9,954 nucleotides of DNA, taken from JBOHHR01 sp050740975 (GTDB lineage Bacteria; Pseudomonadota; Gammaproteobacteria; JBOHHR01). A model generated the notes under the pieces. The model saw only the letters and a list, made by a program, of their open reading frames with translations, had not been told where the DNA came from and did not search any database. Each line of letters starts with the position of its first letter. Positions within the stretch are counted from its first letter, which is position 1. Made by a program: the position numbers and the translations under genes. Below, piece by piece: positions 5,126-9,954 of the stretch. The stretch spans positions 1 to 9,954 of the forward strand of contig JBOIEE010000249.1 of the NCBI GenBank assembly GCA_050740975.1, read 5' to 3'.

Positions 5126-7700
5126 TGTCCACTGCTCCTCCTTTGCTGCGTTGAATTTCAAGACCCAAATCGATATCCCAGTGCAGAGAAACGCCCTCCT
5201 TGAGCCTCTTGATTTGCGCGGCACCGTTCGGTTGCACTAAGGCGATTGCTTGCTCGCCTCTAACGTAACGGGCGCAGCGCTCGTCAGTGCGGAAAGCGGC
5301 GAAGTTCGATTTCGGAACTTTCACCAGATTGCGGTGTAGGGCGCGCGCCGCATCAAGGCGAAAGGTATTGCCTTCCAAGTCCGCGACATCTCCGCTCAGC
5401 AAAGTAAGTTGTTTACCTTCGGCAGAGGCGGCCAGAATTAGTTGGGCCATTGGTATTTCGTTTACCCGGGTTTGAACGCCCTCTTGATCGTCCAACAATG
5501 AGTTCCAGATATTCGAGGATGTCAGTGCAAGCGATTGCAGTGCGATAGCTTTGCCAAGCATGTCTTCTTTCAATTTTTCCCATCCCTGCGGTTCGATATC
5601 TTTTTCGGCATAAGTTGCTTTCAGCAAGCCGCGAATGTGCGAAGGAATTTCGATCTCTATTCGGCTTGACCAAACTTCCAGCGAACGCAGCAGCACGTAA
5701 GGCGCATAGACCCAGGCTTTCGGTCCCAGCGCCTCGACGATTTTTTTCTCGCCCATGCCGCGCAAATCTTCTAAAGAAGCGGATTCCCGTAAGATCCAGT
5801 ATTCCGCCCGGTCTATCCGACGATCTGAGCGCGGGTGCCGCCATAGTCTTCCCATCCGTTGCAACAGCATGTCGGTGGGAGCCAACTCAGTAATCAAGAG
5901 GTCGGCATCCAGATCCACGCTTTGCTCCACCACTTGAGTCGAAACCAGCATGCATCCCATTGGTCGTATTCTTTTAGTTTCACCTCCTTTGCCCATGGCC
6001 TCCATCCAGTGGGTTTCCAGGTCTTCCCTCCGGAAATAGGGAAAACGAGAATGCAGAAGTCCCAAGGCCGGGATACTTTCCGATTTCCACTCATTTTTCA
6101 TGACCTCAAAACGCCGGTAAGTGCTTTGGGCTTGGTTGACCGTATCGCAAATCCACAAGACACAGGCACCAGCACAAGCTTTTTCCCAGGCTTGCCGCAA
6201 TGCCTCTGATGCTTCCATAAACGAGACATGGACGGTCTTGGCTTCGGTCGGCTGCGCGGGGCGTGGTGCGAGCAACGCACCGCCGTTCAATCTGCCGGTT
6301 ATCAACGGGTATGGCGCGGGCGCGTCGGGATCTGGTTCGGGTTCGCCCCAAAGCGCCGCGCGTCTCCTCGGCGTTAGCGTGGCGGAAAGGAGAATCACCG
6401 TGCAGCCCAAGGCTTCGAGCGTTTCGCACAGGACCCGGATCAGCGTGCCGGTATAGAAGTCGTAGGAATGCACCTCGTCTAGGATCACTACTTTCCCAGC
6501 AAGGCCAAACCGCCTCACGAAGAAATGCTTGGCCGCCACCACGCCGAGTAGAGCTTGATCCACTGTACCCACGCCGAACGGTGCGATGATCGCCCGCTTG
6601 CTGGATGCGAACCAGTCACGCCCGGCGCGGGCATCCCCGTCGATGCATTCGCTGGACTCAGTCGCGGAAGGATTGGATTGCCATAGGTCTTCCAGCAACC
6701 ACGCATTGGCGTGAATCAGCCGCGTGGCGGGATTGTCCGGGGCAATCTTCCTGATGAAATCGTCGACGCGCAGATGGATGCGGTTGCTCGTGACCTGAGT
6801 GGGCAGTGCGAAGTAAATGCCGCTCGCTTTACCTTCGCTCATCAAGCGGTAAGCGCACGCTAAGGCCGCTTCGGTCTTACCCATGCCCATCGGTGCTTCG
6901 ATCACGTAGATGCCCGGCTCGGTGATCACATCCATGGCCTGGCGCTGCAAGTCGTTCGGCGGGAATGGAAACAGTTGCTCGAAAGTCAACCCACGGTGGA
7001 TCTCAGGTATTCCAAAGCCGATGGTTTCCACAGCGTGGCCGGCCCATCGGCGACTCTCGTCTGCTTCAAGGCCCCGATCTACTGGGAAAAAGGACTCGTC
7101 TGAGCCGATCCAATCGGCGACCGAAATCAACCCGGATAGCCACCACAAATGCGGGGAATCTTTGCTGATCGCGGTTACAGGCAAAGCACCTAGCCTATCG
7201 ATGAGTTGCTGCGCTACCCGTTGGCGAATCTGTTCCCATTCGTCGCCAGCCATACCGGCAGCGGATTTCAAACCGCGCTCGCCGGGCTTATGCAAACGGC
7301 CATGGTGCGCGCCGGGGGCCACCGCCCAATACATTGCGCTTTTTGGCTCCATGCCTGCCTGGAACAACAGGTTCTGCACGGTAAACTGGCTAACCTTGGA
7401 GTGATCTTGTTCGAAGTTCTGCCAGCCTTGCGCGACGCTAAACTCTTTCAGGCCGTTTTGCTCCAGCCACGCAGGGCACTTGGATTGGAAACCTTGGGAG
7501 ATCTTGCCGATGTCATGCAGGGCTGCCAGCACGGCGACGGTTTCAGGACGTAGGGTAAAAAGCTGGAGCGTCGTTTCTTTGGCTTTAGTAATTTGGAGGG
7601 CTACCTGACCGACATTGAGCGTGTGATGGAACACACTGATACCGGGTTGTCCTTCCGGTGTGGTCTTGGCCCAGAAATGAAGGTTCCTTAAGTCATCCAT
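5109..7700 (-). CDS. cas3: Type I CRISPR nuclease-helicase Cas3 (HD domain + superfamily 2 helicase)
   Basis: An 863-residue protein if it starts at the ATG at 7700; E. coli Cas3 has 888. Cas3 is recruited by Cse1 to the R-loop, nicks and unwinds the non-target strand and degrades it. The N-terminal HD nuclease keeps its metal ligands: FHH (24-26), HD of LHDIGK (62-63) and AHHG (131-134). The helicase has motif I EAPMGMGKT (268-276), motif II DEVH (408-411), motif III SAT (439-441) and motifs V/VI STQVVEQSVD (587-596) and QRMGRLWRH (614-622). The C-terminal domain appears complete. The frame extends to a TTG at 7781 that overlaps the dnaE end by 11 bp, giving 890 residues; the extra 27 residues do not resemble Cas3, and E. 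coli Cas3 begins just before the segment matching LHFWAKT. Neither start has a convincing Shine-Dalgarno. It overlaps cse1 by 17 bp at its end. Confidence 0.95.
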   Translation of the reverse strand: MDDLRNLHFWAKTTPEGQPGISVFHHTLNVGQVALQITKAKETTLQLFTLRPETVAVLAALHDIGKISQGFQSKCPAWLEQNGLKEFSVAQGWQNFEQDHSKVSQFTVQNLLFQAGMEPKSAMYWAVAPGAHHGRLHKPGERGLKSAAGMAGDEWEQIRQRVAQQLIDRLGALPVTAISKDSPHLWWLSGLISVADWIGSDESFFPVDRGLEADESRRWAGHAVETIGFGIPEIHRGLTFEQLFPFPPNDLQRQAMDVITEPGIYVIEAPMGMGKTEAALACAYRLMSEGKASGIYFALPTQVTSNRIHLRVDDFIRKIAPDNPATRLIHANAWLLEDLWQSNPSATESSECIDGDARAGRDWFASSKRAIIAPFGVGTVDQALLGVVAAKHFFVRRFGLAGKVVILDEVHSYDFYTGTLIRVLCETLEALGCTVILLSATLTPRRRAALWGEPEPDPDAPAPYPLITGRLNGGALLAPRPAQPTEAKTVHVSFMEASEALRQAWEKACAGACVLWICDTVNQAQSTYRRFEVMKNEWKSESIPALGLLHSRFPYFRREDLETHWMEAMGKGGETKRIRPMGCMLVSTQVVEQSVDLDADLLITELAPTDMLLQRMGRLWRHPRSDRRIDRAEYWILRESASLEDLRGMGEKKIVEALGPKAWVYAPYVLLRSLEVWSSRIEIEIPSHIRGLLKATYAEKDIEPQGWEKLKEDMLGKAIALQSLALTSSNIWNSLLDDQEGVQTRVNEIPMAQLILAASAEGKQLTLLSGDVADLEGNTFRLDAARALHRNLVKVPKSNFAAFRTDERCARYVRGEQAIALVQPNGAAQIKRLKEGVSLHWDIDLGLEIQRSKGGAVDNESCD
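5135..5144 (-). promoter_or_regulatory. Shine-Dalgarno of cse1
   Basis: AAAGGAGGAG on the minus strand, 9 nt before the ATG at 5125 and inside the last codons of cas3. It is the strongest ribosome-binding site in the window. It selects 5125 over the longer frame from 5224 and should give high Cascade synthesis independent of cas3 translation. Confidence 0.82.
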
Positions 7701-7770
7701 GCAACGGAACTCTAACAGCCTATTAGACTTGGTGCGAAACCTTTCATGGAGCAGCTGGGTAGGCGCCACG
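7701..7770 (-). other. dnaE-cas3 spacer without clear promoter or terminator
   Basis: These 70 bp separate the dnaE stop from the preferred cas3 ATG. I find no GC-rich hairpin followed by T residues, and no convincing -35/-10 pair; the best -10-like string, TCTAAT, lacks a partner. Transcription of the cas operon may therefore continue from dnaE or start inside the dnaE coding sequence. If cas3 starts at the TTG at 7781, this stretch codes for its first residues. Confidence 0.35.
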
Positions 7771-9954
7771 TCAGTATTCAATACTTACGCTGGAGCCCCC
7801 AAACGAACGCTGTAGTCGCTCGATTAGAACCTCGCTCAAGCGCACCCACCAAGCCTGACCCAAGCGCAGCTTGGCGCTGGCGCAACCGTCGCTGTAGACT
7901 AGGGTGACCGGACAAGGTCCTCCGCAATAGGGCTCCAGGGCTTCCTTTAAGCCCTCAAGCGCCGCTCGAGTCAGGGTCCGAGATTCGGTGCGGATCAGGA
8001 GCTCTTTGGCAAACGTGCACCTCGCCGCGTCCAGATCCAGGATCACATCTGCGGTGATGTTCAGCGCATCGCTGAACTCATCGAAGGCGACGGTTCCCTC
8101 GATCACGACCAATTGATCTTTTCGCAATGCGGCCTCGTACTGGCGCAGAACTTCCTCGTATACGACGACCTCAACTCGGGCTGTATTATCGTCTAGGATG
8201 GCAACCACGACTCTCCCGCGACGACCTTTGTTGTTTCGAAGCTGCGCGATCAGCCCCGCTACCCGCCGCGCACCGGGAGTGAGGGCAACTAAAGACGAGC
8301 TGACAAGCTTGGACAGCTCTGCCACGTACCGGGTTATGGGATGCCCCGAGAGATAAAGCCCCAGCACTTCTTTCTCTGCGGCCAAGCGCTGTTCCTCGCC
8401 CCATTCCCGGTGGGCGGCAGACATCGCGACCACGCTCGGGGAGCGTTCTTCAACCGCCACTGGCCCAAACAAGTCAACTTGGCCGGTGTTTTGGCTGGCT
8501 GCTTCCTGCTCGACTGCTCGCAGCACTTCGGGTAAGGACGCCATCAGCGCCCCCCGCCCTTGCCCCAAACAGTCCAGCGCACCCGCGCGTACCAAGGCTT
8601 CGACAGCCCTGCGGTTGACCTTTCTGAGATCGATGCGCCGGCAGAAATCCAATAGGTTTCGATACACCCCCTGAACGCGCCCGGCCACAAGGGCCTCGCT
8701 CGCTTGCGTGCCTACCCCCTTTATGGCGGCCAGGCCGTAGCGGATCCCATGCTCACCGTTCACGGTAAAGCGCGAACCGCAGGTGTTGATGTCGGGTGGC
8801 GACACCGCGATCCCCATCCGCCGGCACTCTTCGATGGAGCTGACAACCTTATCGGTGTTGTCCATGTCGGAGGAGAGCACCGCGGCCATAAAAGCGGACG
8901 GATAATGCGCTTTCAGCCACGCCGTCTGGTAGGCAACCAAAGCGTAAGCGGCCGAGTGTGATCTATTGAATCCGTAACCGGCAAACTTTTCCATCAGGTC
9001 GAAAATACCCGCCGCCAGATCTTTGTCTACGCCGCGCTGCGTCGCGCCGTCGATAAATACCTGTCTTTGTTTCGCCATCTCTTCGGGTTTCTTCTTCCCC
9101 ATGGCGCGGCGCAGGAGATCGGCGGCCCCCAAAGTGTAGCCCGCTAACACTTGGGCGATTTGCATCACCTGTTCCTGATAGAGGATGACGCCATAAGTGG
9201 GTTTCAGGATCGGCTCTAAGCTCGGGTGAAGGTAACGCACCCGCGCCTTGCCGTGTTTGCGCTCAATGAAATCCTCGACCATGCCGGATTGCAGAGGACC
9301 GGGTCTGAACAACGCCACCAGCGCGATCAACTCCTCGAACACATCCGGCTTCAGCCGTTTAACCAGCTCTCGCATACCGCGAGATTCGAGCTGAAACACC
9401 GCCGCGGTCTCTCCGCTGCGGATCAGCTCGAAGGTCTTGCGCTCATCCAAGGGAATATGGCGAATGTCGATAGGCTCCTCACCTCGGGGTTGCCGCGTAC
9501 GATTGACCTCACGTATGGCCCAATCGATGATGGTCAAGGTGCGCAAGCCGAGAAAGTCAAATTTTATCAGGCCGATGGCTTCGACAGCTTCCATGTCGAA
9601 TTGGGTTATCGAGGTCGCGCTCCCTTGTTCACAATAAAGCGGCATAAAGTCCATCAACGGTCGCGGAGCGATCACCACCCCGCCGGCATGCCTCCCCACA
9701 TTGCGCGTGAGCCCCTCGAGTTTGTGGGCCAGATCGATCAGATCCCGCACTTCGCCCTCTTTAGCGTAGCGCTCGCGCAGGACGGGTTCCTCCGCCAAGG
9801 CACGCTCCAGGGTCATATTCAGATCAAAGGGGATCAACTTGGCGATCTGATCCACGAAACCGTACGGATATCCCAGCACACGACCGACATCCCGAATGAC
9901 GGCTTTAGCCGCCATGGTTCCATGGGTGATGATTTGCGAGACCCGATCCCTGCC
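7771..9954 (-). CDS. dnaE: DNA polymerase III alpha subunit, C-terminal part (5' end beyond the window)
   Basis: About 727 residues are visible, open across the right edge (the first read GRDRVSQIITHGTMAAKAVI), against about 1160 for E. coli DnaE; roughly the first 430 residues are outside. DnaE is the catalytic subunit of the replicative polymerase. Counting from the M encoded at 9915, visible parts are: the palm with KFDFLGL (D120, the third catalytic aspartate, equivalent to E. coli D555), fingers with LFRPGPLQSGMV, YGVILYQEQVMQIAQVL, RRAMGKKKPEEMAKQR and GYGFNRSHSAAYALV, a helix-hairpin-helix region around 415-450, the beta-clamp motif QVDLF (479-483), an OB fold (about 550-630) and the tau-binding C-terminus. 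The PHP domain and the first two catalytic aspartates lie outside. The stop is TGA at 7773-7771. In E. coli accA follows; here cas3 does. One oddity is H in IITHGT, where E. coli has F. Confidence 0.97.
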   Translation of the reverse strand, partial: GRDRVSQIITHGTMAAKAVIRDVGRVLGYPYGFVDQIAKLIPFDLNMTLERALAEEPVLRERYAKEGEVRDLIDLAHKLEGLTRNVGRHAGGVVIAPRPLMDFMPLYCEQGSATSITQFDMEAVEAIGLIKFDFLGLRTLTIIDWAIREVNRTRQPRGEEPIDIRHIPLDERKTFELIRSGETAAVFQLESRGMRELVKRLKPDVFEELIALVALFRPGPLQSGMVEDFIERKHGKARVRYLHPSLEPILKPTYGVILYQEQVMQIAQVLAGYTLGAADLLRRAMGKKKPEEMAKQRQVFIDGATQRGVDKDLAAGIFDLMEKFAGYGFNRSHSAAYALVAYQTAWLKAHYPSAFMAAVLSSDMDNTDKVVSSIEECRRMGIAVSPPDINTCGSRFTVNGEHGIRYGLAAIKGVGTQASEALVAGRVQGVYRNLLDFCRRIDLRKVNRRAVEALVRAGALDCLGQGRGALMASLPEVLRAVEQEAASQNTGQVDLFGPVAVEERSPSVVAMSAAHREWGEEQRLAAEKEVLGLYLSGHPITRYVAELSKLVSSSLVALTPGARRVAGLIAQLRNNKGRRGRVVVAILDDNTARVEVVVYEEVLRQYEAALRKDQLVVIEGTVAFDEFSDALNITADVILDLDAARCTFAKELLIRTESRTLTRAALEGLKEALEPYCGGPCPVTLVYSDGCASAKLRLGQAWWVRLSEVLIERLQRSFGGSSVSIEY
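7773..7785. repeat. 13-bp palindrome at the dnaE stop codon
   Basis: AGTATT (7773-7778) and AATACT (7780-7785) are perfect reverse complements around one central base. The element includes the last dnaE codons and most of its TGA, and the alternative TTG start of cas3 lies in it. It could be a small operator in front of the cas genes or a chance match within coding sequence. It is too weak for a terminator. Confidence 0.3.

Noticed and set aside
5126..5224. Longer cse1 from 5224
   Set aside because: The added 33 residues overlap the cas3 C-terminus; the start at 5125 has a strong ribosome-binding site and matches the Cse1 N-terminus.
1..9954. CRISPR array or insertion sequence in the window
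   Set aside because: No spaced direct repeats of about 28-30 bp, no transposase frame and no terminal inverted repeats were seen; coding sequence fills nearly the whole window.

Overview
All recognisable genes in this window lie on the minus strand and read from right to left. The dnaE product follows the E. coli DnaE family almost residue by residue. That, with moderately GC-rich coding sequence and proteobacterial-type Cas proteins, points to a gamma- (or beta-) proteobacterium. I cannot name a genus.

Right part (about 7771-9954): the C-terminal two thirds of dnaE, the replicative DNA polymerase III alpha subunit. Its N-terminus lies beyond the right edge. In E. coli dnaE is followed by accA; here the next gene is cas3.

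Centre (610-7700): a complete type I-E CRISPR interference operon in the order cas3, cse1 (cas8e), cse2 (cas11), cas6e, cas7e, cas5e. Most neighbours overlap or nearly touch: 17 bp overlap for cas3/cse1, 3 bp gap for cse1/cse2, ATGA overlap for cse2/cas6e, 31 bp gap for cas6e/cas7e, 11 bp overlap for cas7e/cas5e. Every gene after cas3 has a clear Shine-Dalgarno sequence. Together they encode Cascade (Cse1, Cse2, Cas7, Cas5, Cas6e) and the Cas3 nuclease-helicase that Cascade recruits. The order is unusual: cas6e sits between cse2 and cas7 instead of after cas5. The adaptation genes cas1 and cas2, normally next in line, are absent from their usual place, and no CRISPR array is visible.

Left part (1-609): where cas1-cas2 would be expected there is a VapBC-type toxin-antitoxin module. 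It has a ribbon-helix-helix antitoxin of 75 residues and a PIN-domain toxin that starts at a GTG overlapping the antitoxin stop and runs off the left edge. Upstream of the antitoxin is a compact control region: a consensus TATAAT followed at once by a perfect 9-bp inverted repeat over the predicted transcription start, as expected for an autoregulated module.

The points most worth following up are the interference-only, rearranged I-E operon between dnaE and a toxin-antitoxin pair, the lack of an obvious promoter or terminator at the dnaE/cas3 junction, and the possibility that vapBC stabilises the cas operon. I found no clearly new system: each protein belongs to a known family, and the novelty, if any, is in the arrangement.
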